Source: Sodalis sp. dw_96 (lineage in GTDB: Bacteria > Pseudomonadota > Gammaproteobacteria > Enterobacterales > Enterobacteriaceae). From it: a stretch of 64,000 nucleotides of DNA. Under the pieces are notes generated by a model. It searched no databases. It worked only from the letters and a program-made list of their open reading frames with translations, and had not been told where the DNA came from. Location of the stretch: positions 1 through 64,000 of the forward strand of contig NZ_JAAVUT010000010.1 in the NCBI RefSeq assembly GCF_018449575.1. Direction: 5' to 3'. Positions within the stretch are counted from its first letter, which is position 1. Each line of letters starts with the position of its first letter. Position numbers and translations under genes: made by a program. Shown in pieces: positions 1 through 9,142 of the stretch.

Positions 1-546
1 TCCTCTCCCATATTGATCACCCTCGCGGCATCGGTTTTCGCCGGGGAGAGGATAGGAGAGGGCGCTCTGCTTGGCATTGCTCTGGTGTCGGGCGGTATTA
101 TTTCTCTGGCTTTCACAGGGCGCAGGCTTGCGGTTCCAAGCCTGCCGTTTGCCCTGGGGACCGGCTGTTTCATCGCCGCATATAGCGTGACAGACGGCAT
201 CGGCGTGCGCCTGTCCGGCGCCCCGACGGCATACACGGTATGGATGTGCGCCTTGTGGGGCGTCTTGATGCCGCCGGTATACATCGGCCTGCGCGGCGCG
301 AGCAGTTTATTCACTGTTCGTCCCGGATTTATCACGGCCTTCATCGGCGGCCTGGTCTCTCTGCTGGCCTATGGCATCATCATCTACGCCATGTCCGGCG
401 CACCCATGGGCGCGGTATCGGCATTGCGGGAAACCAGCGTGCTGTTTGCGGCGTTGATCGGTTATCTTTTCCTGGGCGAGACGCTGACGGTCCGAAAGAT
501 GCTGGCGTGCGCGGTGATAGCCATCGGCACGATCATCATCGGCTGA
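1..546 (+). CDS. EamA/DMT-family membrane transporter, C-terminal part
   Basis: The reading frame is open from the first base, so the start lies outside the window; about 181 residues are visible. Five or six hydrophobic segments alternate with short loops. A repeat-typical sequence (SVFAGERIG early, YLFLGETLT near the end) occurs twice, as expected for EamA domains, which end in a helix followed by an L-x-GE motif. Such proteins are inner-membrane metabolite or drug exporters of about 290 residues; the substrate cannot be told from sequence. A ketopantoate-reductase-like gene follows 140 bp downstream in the same direction. Confidence 0.85.
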   Translation, partial: SSPILITLAASVFAGERIGEGALLGIALVSGGIISLAFTGRRLAVPSLPFALGTGCFIAAYSVTDGIGVRLSGAPTAYTVWMCALWGVLMPPVYIGLRGASSLFTVRPGFITAFIGGLVSLLAYGIIIYAMSGAPMGAVSALRETSVLFAALIGYLFLGETLTVRKMLACAVIAIGTIIIG

Positions 547-686
547 CGGCCGCGTGGATCAGCGCCTTAACTCGGGCTGAGTAACCATCAAGTGATCTGC
601 TATTGTGAAAAGCTATTGAGTGAAGAAGGCTGGCCGCAGCCCCACGGCTGTCAGGGCAGTAAATGACAATCAGGACAGGATAAAAA

Positions 687-1583
687 ATGATGAAGATGTC
701 TGAAAATCCAACCGTCGCCCTCATTGGTCCGGGGGCCATCGGCACCACCATTGCGGCGGCCCTTCATGAAGTGGGCCGCACGCCGACGATTTGCGGCCGC
801 ACGGCGCACGAGCGCCTGGTGCTGCGCGACGACAGCGGTAGCGTCGTCGTACCGGGACCGGTGCGTACTGATCCGGCCGAAATTAAGAACCCGTTCGACC
901 TGGTTTTCCTCGCGGTCAAGTCGACACAGGTGGAGGCGGCGGCACCGTGGCTTTCCGCCTTGTGCAGCGCCGAGACGGTTGTCTGCGTGCTGCAAAACGG
1001 CGTTGAGCAAAAAGCGCTCGTCGCGCCGTACGTGTCCGGTGGCACGGTGCTGCCCTCGGTGGTGTGGTTTCCCGCTCAACGGGAACCGGACTCGGTATGG
1101 CTGCGCGCCAAAGCGCGTCTCACCTTGCCGGACACGCCGGCCACCGGCGTGGTGCTCGCGGCGTTACGCGACACCCGATGCTCGGTGGACGTCGCGGAGG
1201 ATTTCACGTCCGTTGCGTGGCGCAAGCTGCTGCAGAACGCGGTGGCGGGTCTAATGGTGCTGACCGGTCGCCGTTCCGGCATGTTCACCCGAACCGACAT
1301 CACCGAGCTGTCTCTGGCCTACCTGCGGGAATGTCTTGCGGTTGCCCGTGCGGAGGGCGCGACGCTGGGGGACGAAGTAGCCCAAGAGATCGTCGATAAA
1401 TTTCATCAATCCCCGGCCGACCTGGGCACCTCCATCCTCGCCGACCGACAAGCCGGCCAGCCCCTGGAATGGGACTGCCGGAACGGGGTTGTGCAGCGAT
1501 ACGGCCGCGTTCATGGCATCCCTACGCCGTTAAGCGATCTGATCGTGCCGCTTTTGGCGGCCGCCAGCGACGGGCCTGGCTGA
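687..1583 (+). CDS. 2-dehydropantoate 2-reductase-family oxidoreductase (ApbA/PanE-like)
   Basis: 298 residues, the usual length. The N-terminus has the NAD(P)-binding turn GPGAIGTTIA (residues 14-23) and the family element FLAVKST (about 73-79). The C-terminal helical domain carries WRKLLQNA, with the conserved Lys and Asn that contact substrate. The family reduces 2-dehydropantoate to pantoate with NADPH; many members outside pantothenate operons act on other 2-keto acids. No pantothenate gene is nearby, so this is probably a paralogue rather than the housekeeping PanE. The ATG at 687 follows an AGGA ribosome site; two in-frame ATGs at the start leave a three-codon uncertainty. Confidence 0.82.
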   Translation: MMKMSENPTVALIGPGAIGTTIAAALHEVGRTPTICGRTAHERLVLRDDSGSVVVPGPVRTDPAEIKNPFDLVFLAVKSTQVEAAAPWLSALCSAETVVCVLQNGVEQKALVAPYVSGGTVLPSVVWFPAQREPDSVWLRAKARLTLPDTPATGVVLAALRDTRCSVDVAEDFTSVAWRKLLQNAVAGLMVLTGRRSGMFTRTDITELSLAYLRECLAVARAEGATLGDEVAQEIVDKFHQSPADLGTSILADRQAGQPLEWDCRNGVVQRYGRVHGIPTPLSDLIVPLLAAASDGPG

Positions 1584-1694
1584 GATTTCTGCCGCGGAGT
1601 ATGAACAGGGTTCAGGTTGCCGGCCTTTCGCGCCGCGGGGATCATTTAACGGGTCTATCAGAAGAGCGTTTTGACGGCACTCTTTAGCGGATTC

Positions 1695-2594
1695 TCAATC
1701 AACAGAATGGTCAGTCAGACGGGCAACCAGTTGGGTCAGGCGCAGAAACTCCTCAACCGCCAGCGATGGCAGGTCCTGGCACAGCGCCTCCTGAATAACA
1801 TCGAGTTTTTGATTAATCTCCTGATATTGCTGCTGCCCGAAAGGCGTCAGGGACAGCAGGGAACGACGGGCATCCAGCGGATCGCGGGGATCACGCATCA
1901 AGCGGGTGCGTACAAGCCGCATCACGGTTCTGACCGCGTTGCTTTCTTCGATAGAGCCTTTCAACGCGCTGCTGCGAATATCGATTCCCGGCTGGCGGGC
2001 CACGATATCCATCAGCACAAACTGCGCGGCGCTCAGGCTGTCACCGCAGAAATCGCGCCAGATTTGTCGATACTGGCGGCAGGCCAGGCGCAGGAAAAAC
2101 CAGGGATAGTGGGCGAGCGGGGGGATCGACGGGCTAAGGCTGTTTTCACGCACGCGGTGATAAGCAGGTTTAAGCGCCAGGCCCTGGCCGAGAGTTGCCC
2201 AGCTCAGCACCACCGCCGCCTGTTCGGAACGACTAAGCGGAGACATTAATTCCAGGCTGATTTGCTGCACCATCGGCACCATATCCTCGAGTATTTTCAG
2301 CGCGTCGGGATGTAAACTCAGGATGGCGCGCCGCGAGTCATTGCTGTCTTTGGTGCGCTCAACCAGACCCTGTTCCATCAGTCGTTTGAGGATCGGCCCG
2401 ATGGTTGCCCGGTCAATACCGATGCGGTCGGCCAGATCGTAATGGCCCACGCCGGGACTGTGATAAAGCCCGGTTAACGTCAGAAATTGCGGTTGGGTAA
2501 AACTGTTGCCGATGGTACTACGCCACAGCGCAGAACTTTTTTGATCGGCGGCACCGAGTGCAAAGCCAGGTGTATCGAGCACATGCCCATTCAT
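1695..2594 (-). CDS. Tandem MarR-type transcriptional regulator (two winged-helix domains)
   Basis: 299 residues, twice a normal MarR protein. The first half (about 30-135) has a complete MarR core: DLADRIGIDRATIGPILKRL as recognition helix region, then a wing with DSRRAILSL. The second half (about 160-290) repeats the layout in degenerate form, with SAAQFVLMDIVARQPGIDIR and a second wing DARRSLLSLTP. Fused double MarR proteins are uncommon; one chain could act as a pseudo-dimer. It is the last gene of the leftward block behind the dimethylformamidase-like gene and ABC importer, so control of that block is the natural inference. A pair of palindromes lies just upstream (2621-2642). Confidence 0.8.
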   Translation of the reverse strand: MNGHVLDTPGFALGAADQKSSALWRSTIGNSFTQPQFLTLTGLYHSPGVGHYDLADRIGIDRATIGPILKRLMEQGLVERTKDSNDSRRAILSLHPDALKILEDMVPMVQQISLELMSPLSRSEQAAVVLSWATLGQGLALKPAYHRVRENSLSPSIPPLAHYPWFFLRLACRQYRQIWRDFCGDSLSAAQFVLMDIVARQPGIDIRSSALKGSIEESNAVRTVMRLVRTRLMRDPRDPLDARRSLLSLTPFGQQQYQEINQKLDVIQEALCQDLPSLAVEEFLRLTQLVARLTDHSVD

Positions 2595-2620
2595 CTCAGG
2601 GCCTCAATAAAAAAATAATA

Positions 2621-2642
2621 AATGGCCATCACAGTGGCCACT
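2621..2642. promoter_or_regulatory. Candidate operator: paired GGCC-centred palindromes
   Basis: AATGGCCATC and AGTGGCCACT stand two bases apart; the second is a perfect 10-bp palindrome. They lie between the dimethylformamidase-like gene and the start of the double MarR gene. A binding site for that regulator is an inference from symmetry and position. Confidence 0.35.
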
Positions 2643-2675
2643 ATTCTTGGTTAAGAGTCATGGTTAATAGCGAAA

Positions 2676-4808
2676 TTATTTCGTGCGCGCAGTAAAATTT
2701 CGCACCAAATTGGACAACAGTCGCGCCACATTATTATCGCCGTTATTGACCGGCAGCGCGCCGGCAAAAATGATTGAGCCGACCGAGAAGACCGCTCCTC
2801 CGCCGGGATGCTCGATTAATACCATATCCGAACGCACATTGCGATTATACAGCCCATTCAAACGGTTAGATACCGTGGTCACATCTTCCGGCACCGGCAC
2901 ATACCATTCGCTGTGCTGCTCCGAGGAGGCCAGGACCAGGGTATTGGCCGGCGTGCCCCAGCGTTTATCGGTGCGGTCGATTTCATCTCCGCTGGTACCG
3001 TTCATGATAAGGCCGAAGCCGCCGATCACGTCCTCGTCGATTCCGTCAAAAACCCACGCTAAATCAGCGTTATAGGATTGCGGACTCCGTCGATAGCCGG
3101 GCGCGTTGTTATCCCAGCCGTGCGCGCCCATGCCGACGCCAAACAGCTTGTTGGCGCTGCGACCGCGTGTACGCCAAATCCCGCCCAGCTCGCCGGTACC
3201 CGCGTGATAACGTTCACCGGGGCAAGCGTCCCAATGGCGTAATCCTTCTGATTTTCTGACCTCCACCACGTGCGGCATATCGGCAAACTGAGTGGTGACC
3301 CAGTAGAAACCGTCGCCGCCGAGATACATCAGCGCGCCACCCTCCCCGACGTGGTTTTCATAAGCATCCAGCATCTCACCGCTGTAATACTCGGGATGGG
3401 TGCCGGTTAACACCGTCTGATAGGGCTTTAACACGTCCCGCCATTCCTGATTAAGATCGTGCTCGGTCAAAATATCGAACGCCAGCCCCTGCTGATGCAG
3501 GAACCAGACGATATACAGGTCGGCCGAGAAACGACGCGGCGCGCCGAATCCCCAAAACCGGTAGGTAGGGCGAAAGTTCGGGATCGGCCGCAGAAAGCTG
3601 GAATAGGCCACGCCGGAGCCGTCGTTATGCAGGTCGTAATGACTTTTCCCCCATTCCTGATGGATAGCCACCAAATCTTCCCAACTGCCGGTTTGCACCG
3701 GAATTTCACTGCCTTGCTCGAAATCGCCTTCGGTAAGGTGCTCATTGGCGTAGGCCAGATAGGTATAGGTTGCCAGAATCAGCGCGATTTTTGCGGGTTC
3801 GGCATTAATGGCGGGCCTTAGCGCCAGCGGAATATAGTCGTCAGCCAGACCCCCGGCGCGCAGTCTAATGGCATAGACACCGCTGTTCAAGGTGGCGGGA
3901 AGGGTCACGTTCGCCGCCACCGGCCAGCAGGCATCGCTTAAGTCATCATCGTGAAAGTGGATGCTGTTGTATTGCTCCGGCGCCTGTTGCCAGGAGTGAT
4001 ACTGATTAGTCCAGCCGGGTCCGGTCATGGCACGGGTCGGCGCATTAATCAGCGCCAGCGGGATTCCACTGCCGCTGATATCGGGAACCGTCTGTAAACT
4101 CATCTGTTGCTCAAATGCCCACTGGGCTATCAACGCACCATCGCTGTATATTTTCGGCGCGGCGATTTTGCCGTTATAGGGCTGACGGGGAAAGAGCTGA
4201 TTGTCAATTTTCTCGAGCCATCCGGTTGCCAGCAGCACCTGACTTTGACCACCAAGAGGGATGCCGTCGCCTTTTATCGAAGCCAGGGGGTGTAGCGCCG
4301 TTTTACCTTCAGTGTGAAAATCGACAGTCAATTCGCTGCCCCGCGGGTTGATACGCAGAGTGATGTTGAACCACTGATGTGACGGTAGCGGCTGTTCCAT
4401 CGCCAGCACCGACGTTCCATGCTGCGACAGTGTAAGGCAGCCGGCGGTAGACAATCCAACACACACACCGGCTTCCGGCAGGCTGAAGATGCCCTGGAAT
4501 TCATGACGACGCGGCAGGGTGGGCCAGAGGGAAAATGTGACTTCAATAGACTGTCCCAACGATAAGGCGCGCTGGCTTATCGCGTAGGAACCTATCGGCG
4601 TATCGTACTCTTTGACCTTTAACGCCAGCGGCGCGAACTCGCTGATTTCTTCATAGACAAATCCGGGACCGACCGGATTTTCATCGCCATGCAACAGGCG
4701 AACCAGACTCAGTTGCACGTCCTCGACGCTACTGCTTGCCATCACGTCAATGCTTTCTCCGGCGCGACAGCTCAGGGAGGAGAGATAACCGATAAGATAC
4801 ATATTCAC
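2676..4808 (-). CDS. N,N-dimethylformamidase large (beta) subunit-like protein
   Basis: 710 residues. The first 270 residues resemble a concanavalin-like beta-sandwich; the rest resembles the core of the N,N-dimethylformamidase large subunit, an iron enzyme that hydrolyses DMF to dimethylamine and formate. Recognisable stretches are PTYRFWGFGAPRRFSADLY, THPEYYSGEMLD and GALMYLGGDGFYWVT; the Tyr residues there and the Glu of GELGGIWR are candidates for the two-Tyr/one-Glu iron site of that family. No gene for the small alpha subunit is present next to it. The ABC importer genes directly upstream (3 bp from the permease gene) suggest that its substrate is imported. The natural substrate is unknown and may be another N-substituted amide. 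Confidence 0.75.
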   Translation of the reverse strand: MNMYLIGYLSSLSCRAGESIDVMASSSVEDVQLSLVRLLHGDENPVGPGFVYEEISEFAPLALKVKEYDTPIGSYAISQRALSLGQSIEVTFSLWPTLPRRHEFQGIFSLPEAGVCVGLSTAGCLTLSQHGTSVLAMEQPLPSHQWFNITLRINPRGSELTVDFHTEGKTALHPLASIKGDGIPLGGQSQVLLATGWLEKIDNQLFPRQPYNGKIAAPKIYSDGALIAQWAFEQQMSLQTVPDISGSGIPLALINAPTRAMTGPGWTNQYHSWQQAPEQYNSIHFHDDDLSDACWPVAANVTLPATLNSGVYAIRLRAGGLADDYIPLALRPAINAEPAKIALILATYTYLAYANEHLTEGDFEQGSEIPVQTGSWEDLVAIHQEWGKSHYDLHNDGSGVAYSSFLRPIPNFRPTYRFWGFGAPRRFSADLYIVWFLHQQGLAFDILTEHDLNQEWRDVLKPYQTVLTGTHPEYYSGEMLDAYENHVGEGGALMYLGGDGFYWVTTQFADMPHVVEVRKSEGLRHWDACPGERYHAGTGELGGIWRTRGRSANKLFGVGMGAHGWDNNAPGYRRSPQSYNADLAWVFDGIDEDVIGGFGLIMNGTSGDEIDRTDKRWGTPANTLVLASSEQHSEWYVPVPEDVTTVSNRLNGLYNRNVRSDMVLIEHPGGGAVFSVGSIIFAGALPVNNGDNNVARLLSNLVRNFTARTK

Positions 4809-4811
4809 TCC

Positions 4812-5822
4812 TTAACGAGATTTATGGATGTAGAAACGCACCGCTTCCAGCGCGGCGGCCATCACCAGTACGCCCCCAGTGATAATGCCGCTCAGCTCGG
4901 TGCCGATATCCAGCAGGATCAGCCCGTTACGCAGCACGCCAATCAGCCACACTCCCACCAGCACCCGCCAGATGCTGCCTTTACCGCCGGTGAAAGGGAT
5001 ACCGCCGAGCAGTACGGCGGTGAGGATGATCACCTCGAAGCCGTCTCCCAGCGTGCCGGACGGCGCACTGTCCAGTCGGGCGATTTGCAGCAGTCCGGCG
5101 ATGCCCACGGCTGTGCCGGTCAGGGTATAAAGCGCGGTGACAATCTTTTTGACGCGGATTCCAATCAGGAACGCGGCACGGGGATTCACGCCAATCGCGA
5201 TAATTTGCCGACCGATGGGAAAACGGGTCGTGGCTATCACGCTGAAGAGGCCGATGACGGCGGCGGCGATCACCAGATTAGGCAGGCCAAAGGTTGAACC
5301 GGACCCAAAATTGGCGAAGGCGTCGGGAAAGCCATAGATGGAGCCTTGACCGAGGTACTGAGCCAAACCGCGCGCGGCGGCCAGTCCGCCAAGGGTAACC
5401 ACAATCGGCGAGAAATTAAGCATGCCGATCAAGAAACCGTTCAGCGCACCGGCGGCGGTGCCGACCGCCAGCCCGACTAAGATGCCGGGGAACAGGCCCC
5501 AGGCGTTGATTGTCAATCCTGCGGTAACGCCCACCAGCGCCAGCACCGACCCAACCGAAAGGTCAACATACCCAGCCATCATCAGCATGGCGAACACGGA
5601 AGCGACGATAAAGGTCGGGGCGTTTTGGGTGGCCACGGCCAGCAGGTTGCCCAGCGTGAAAAAGACGTCGCTTTGGGTAGAAAAAAAGATCATCAGGGCT
5701 ACGGTTGCCACCGGCAGAATCCATTTGGTCGCCAGCAGCGCCAGTGATTTAAAATTCATCGGACTGCCGGAAGCCACAGAGGTCGCCAGAGGGCGGCGGG
5801 GCTGATTGGTGGTGGTCGACAT
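4812..5822 (-). CDS. Ribose-type ABC transporter permease
   Basis: 336 residues with eight to ten hydrophobic segments and the BPD_transp_2 (RbsC/XylH/YjfF) signature region: GYVDLSVGSVLALVGV in the first half and LLGGIPFTGGKGSIW in the second. It would form the inner-membrane channel of an importer with the ATPase (5909-7402) and the periplasmic protein (7406-8386) encoded upstream. It is followed after 3 bp by the dimethylformamidase-like gene. The first 30 residues are a polar cytoplasmic extension. Confidence 0.9.
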   Translation of the reverse strand: MSTTTNQPRRPLATSVASGSPMNFKSLALLATKWILPVATVALMIFFSTQSDVFFTLGNLLAVATQNAPTFIVASVFAMLMMAGYVDLSVGSVLALVGVTAGLTINAWGLFPGILVGLAVGTAAGALNGFLIGMLNFSPIVVTLGGLAAARGLAQYLGQGSIYGFPDAFANFGSGSTFGLPNLVIAAAVIGLFSVIATTRFPIGRQIIAIGVNPRAAFLIGIRVKKIVTALYTLTGTAVGIAGLLQIARLDSAPSGTLGDGFEVIILTAVLLGGIPFTGGKGSIWRVLVGVWLIGVLRNGLILLDIGTELSGIITGGVLVMAAALEAVRFYIHKSR

Positions 5823-5908
5823 AACGTTGTTCCTGTCTATTCAAAAGGGGTAAAAACGATACAAACCAGGGCCGGAAATGGGCCGATTGTTACCCTGGGA
5901 CACAGGGC

Positions 5909-7402
5909 TTAGCCATGGGCAAGGGTGATCAATGCTTCTTCGCCCACGTCGGGTGACACGATTTCGCTGACCTGTCCGTCAACCAGCACGATGACCCTGT
6001 CCGCCAGCGCCACAATCTCTTCGGCGTCACTGGAAGCAAAGAACACGGCGCGATCCTTTAAAGCGGCATACGCGCGGATCAGTTGATACAGATCCTGTCG
6101 CGCGCCGACGTCAACGCCCTGAGTGGGTTCGTCCAGCAACAGCAGATGAGTGGCATCAATACCGGTCATCCAGCGGCCCACCATCAGTTTTTGCGCGTTA
6201 CCGCCGGAGAACGTTTCAGCATCGCGGGTGGGTTCCGCAGGGACTAAGCCCACCATTTTTGCGGTCTTCTCAAAGGTTTCAGCTTCAATGGCGAGTGAGC
6301 GCCACGGATGGGACATGGCCGGGAAATGCGGCAGCAGCAGGTTTTCCTGTGCGCTCATCCCGCTGAACAGCGACTGTTCCTTGCGGTCTGAGGCCACCAG
6401 CGCCACGCCGCTGCGCCTCGCGAGCAGCGGATTTTTCAGATTGATCGGTTTGCCGTGCATCAGCAACTGACCTTTGCTGCGTCGCACTCCCGCCAAACCC
6501 TCAAGCAGATCGGTGCGTCCGGACCCAAGCAGGCCGAAAATACCGACGATTTCGCCGTCGTGCAGGCTGAGATCCACCGGTCCGGTCCAGCTTGACATAT
6601 AGTTTTCGAGCCGGATAAAAGGCTGTCCATGGGTACGGGTTTGGCGTGCGCCCTGCGGTTCGCTTTCGGGAGAAATGGCATGAACCAGATCGCTCAAGGT
6701 GAGCTGATCGATGCTGCGTGTCCACAGCACGCTACCGTCGCGCAGCACCGTGGCCGAGTCGGCCACTTCAAGCACCTCACGCAGCAGGTGAGTGACATAA
6801 ATCACCGTCAAACCGTGATCCTGGGCCAAGCGGCGCACCAGTTCCAGCAGGGCGGTGACTTCGTTTTCGCTCAGCGCCGCGGTGGGTTCATCGAGAATCA
6901 GCACCGAGGGCTCTTTAAGCAGGGCGCGGGCAATCTCGATAATCTGCTGCTCGCCCACGCTCAGGCTTTCCACCAGTCGCGAGGGGTCGAGATCCACTCC
7001 CAGCGATTCGAGGATTTCAATGCTGCGCTGTTTTTGCGCGCGGAACCGGATGGTTCCCAACGCGGAGCGCATTTCGTTACCCAGAAAAATGTTGTCGCTT
7101 ATGGTGAGTGAACCAATCAGCTGAAAATGCTGATAAATGATGGCTGTTCCCGCCTCAAATGCCGATTTTGGCGTAAAGCTGTGCCAGACATGTTTACCGA
7201 TAATCATTTCGCCGGAATCCGGCGTTATCGCTCCGCTGACACAGCCCAGCAGCGTGGATTTCCCCGCCCCGTTTGGCCCCAGCAGCGCATGGACCTCACC
7301 GGCTTTGAGATGAAGATCCACGCCTTTCAACACTTCGTGGGAAGCGAAGGATTTACGCAGATTTTTTATCTGCAAACCGCCGGCGGCGAGGTCGATGCTC
7401 AT
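5909..7402 (-). CDS. Ribose-type ABC transporter ATP-binding protein with two ABC domains
   Basis: 497 residues, the RbsA/MglA/XylG size. Domain 1 has Walker A GPNGAGKST (about 43-51), signature LSVGEQQ and Walker B ILDEPTAAL. Domain 2 has the degenerate P-loop GLLGSGRTD typical of this subfamily, signature FSGGNAQK and LLLDEPTQGVD. It powers uptake through the permease encoded at 4812-5822. It begins 3 bp after the binding-protein gene, so the two are co-transcribed. Its N-terminal 100 residues recur in a decayed copy at 11761-12030. Confidence 0.93.
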   Translation of the reverse strand: MSIDLAAGGLQIKNLRKSFASHEVLKGVDLHLKAGEVHALLGPNGAGKSTLLGCVSGAITPDSGEMIIGKHVWHSFTPKSAFEAGTAIIYQHFQLIGSLTISDNIFLGNEMRSALGTIRFRAQKQRSIEILESLGVDLDPSRLVESLSVGEQQIIEIARALLKEPSVLILDEPTAALSENEVTALLELVRRLAQDHGLTVIYVTHLLREVLEVADSATVLRDGSVLWTRSIDQLTLSDLVHAISPESEPQGARQTRTHGQPFIRLENYMSSWTGPVDLSLHDGEIVGIFGLLGSGRTDLLEGLAGVRRSKGQLLMHGKPINLKNPLLARRSGVALVASDRKEQSLFSGMSAQENLLLPHFPAMSHPWRSLAIEAETFEKTAKMVGLVPAEPTRDAETFSGGNAQKLMVGRWMTGIDATHLLLLDEPTQGVDVGARQDLYQLIRAYAALKDRAVFFASSDAEEIVALADRVIVLVDGQVSEIVSPDVGEEALITLAHG

Positions 7403-7405
7403 GGC

Positions 7406-8386
7406 TTAATCCTTATACTGGGCAATCAGCGCATCAAGCCGCTGCGGATTTTTCAACGTGCCCAGCTCAACGGAAGTTTCGTAATCTTTACGGCCTTTTC
7501 CGGTAATGGCGGCAATAGAGTTATCGATAATCGATTGCGCCAAATCGTCAAGCAGGATGGCGGCGGAAGCGCGGTATGCACCGCCTTTTTTCACCGCTTC
7601 CAGCCCTTCCACCGTGCCGTCCTGGCCGGCGATATAGACATCGGCCGGTTTGATGCCCGCATTGGTAAACGCGCGCAGCGCGCCCAGTGCCGCATCATCG
7701 TTAATACCGATAAACACGCGCAAATCCGGATGCTGACGCAGTGCATCTTCCGCAATCTGCAAACCGCAGGCCTGAGTGGCGCAATCCTGTTTGGACACCA
7801 CTTTTAAACCGGCTTTATCAAATAGCGCCAAAGGTTGATCCCAGCGTCCGGCGAATCCGGTCAGGGGCGTTAAGGTGGTGACCGCCGCGGTGATCCCGCC
7901 ATTCGGGTAGCGTTGCTTGACCCAGGCCAGCGCGTCTTCGCCTACCAATCTGCCGCTCTGAACGTTGTCAAAACCCACTGATCCATCGGCGTTGTCGCTG
8001 TGACCGGCATAAGTCAGCCATTTGGTACCTTGCTGTTGTGCCTGTTTACGCAGGCCGTTCAGTGCGGTGCCTTCCACCGGCAACACCACAATGGCATTTA
8101 CGCGGCGGGTCACCCAACTTTCAATGGTGGCGCGCTGTGATTCGAGATTGCTTTGTTGCGTGTTATCCAACAGGACCTTAACGCAGCCATTTTTCTCGCC
8201 GGCTTTCACGACTTTCTTTTTCAGTGCGATGGCGAATTGCGACTCGCCGACCGGATGGCTAAAACCGATGGTATAGGTCTTTTCACAGGTTTTGGCCGCA
8301 GCCTCGGCGGCGGATGTCATGGCAAAAGTCGTCGTCACGACGGCGGTCGCTAACGTCAGCCCGCGATAAAAATGTGTTGATTGCAT
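7406..8386 (-). CDS. Periplasmic sugar-type substrate-binding protein of the ABC importer
   Basis: 326 residues with a Sec signal peptide (hydrophobic residues 10-27, probable cleavage after AEA at about 29). The mature protein is a Peripla_BP_4 (RbsB-like) fold: YTIGFSHPVGESQFA, INAIVVLPVEGTAL, VFIGINDDAALGALRAF and YIAGQDGTVEGLEAV. Members of this fold bind sugars, autoinducer-2 and other small polar ligands; the ligand here is unknown. It is the first gene of the leftward importer/amidase operon, with an AGAGG ribosome site before ATG 8386. Its signal-peptide region was duplicated at 12040-12153. Confidence 0.9.
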   Translation of the reverse strand: MQSTHFYRGLTLATAVVTTTFAMTSAAEAAAKTCEKTYTIGFSHPVGESQFAIALKKKVVKAGEKNGCVKVLLDNTQQSNLESQRATIESWVTRRVNAIVVLPVEGTALNGLRKQAQQQGTKWLTYAGHSDNADGSVGFDNVQSGRLVGEDALAWVKQRYPNGGITAAVTTLTPLTGFAGRWDQPLALFDKAGLKVVSKQDCATQACGLQIAEDALRQHPDLRVFIGINDDAALGALRAFTNAGIKPADVYIAGQDGTVEGLEAVKKGGAYRASAAILLDDLAQSIIDNSIAAITGKGRKDYETSVELGTLKNPQRLDALIAQYKD

Positions 8387-9142
8387 TGAAAACCTCTGAT
8401 GTTGGTTCGTTATATAAGCAAGTGAACGAGGATGGGTGAAGCAGTGCAGGTGCGCTCTTTTGGCTCATTCCTTCGACGAATTTTTGTTCGACACTACCTT
8501 CTCAAATAAAAGTAACATAGAATGTGTAGCATGTAAATAGATCGAAATATGTTCAAATTAAACGCGCATCATTCAGGCTACTGACCAGTGGATCCTGTGG
8601 GATGGCGGGGAATAATGGCGCGTCAAATAGCGATAACGCCGGTATACGGAGCGTGGATGCAACGTGAAGCGTGGATTGATTTGTGTTGGCACCGCGGGAA
8701 CGATGAATGTTAGACCGATAAAACATGCCATACATTCTATATTATAATTTGATAATCACGAGAAGGATGAACATTGCCTGGCGGTAAGTAAATTGATGCA
8801 TGATTTATGCCATTTGACAGATCAGGCCAACATTAAAACCGCTCTCTTTAGACCCGATTGATGCGCCGCGCCGCAAAATGAGTGCCGACGAGTCATGGCC
8901 CTGCGGCAGAACATAATGTGCCGTATAGCCTGATCGGCAATGCACACTCAACGGCATCGATCCTGAGGCACTGCGACTTGAGGCGTTCTGCCAGCGCCTC
9001 GATGCGGAGGCGGGCTTGGCGCTGCCGCAAATGCATCCTTCACAATCTGGACATTTTCTTGTGCGCTTATCGAAATTTCTCCATTTCCCTTACATGTGAT
9101 TGTGTCCAATCTAATCAGATACGTTGTGGACCCGCCGGTGAT
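8387..9142. other. Intergenic region with importer leader and a possible coding relic
   Basis: About 755 bp without a convincing gene. The 8387-8550 part is the leader of the importer operon and shares long stretches with 12154-12260 (for example GATGGGTGAAGCAGTGC followed by GCTCTTTTGG). A second shared block lies near 8725-8830. Between about 8940 and 9050 one frame reads CTLNGIDPEALRLEAF and on to LALPQMHP, which looks like protein-coding sequence without a start or flanks, so it may be a gene relic; no family was recognised. Confidence 0.5.

Noticed and set aside
8553-8735. Short minus-strand frame upstream of the ABC importer
   Set aside because: 60 codons, no ribosome site and no family resemblance; it lies in a partly duplicated leader.
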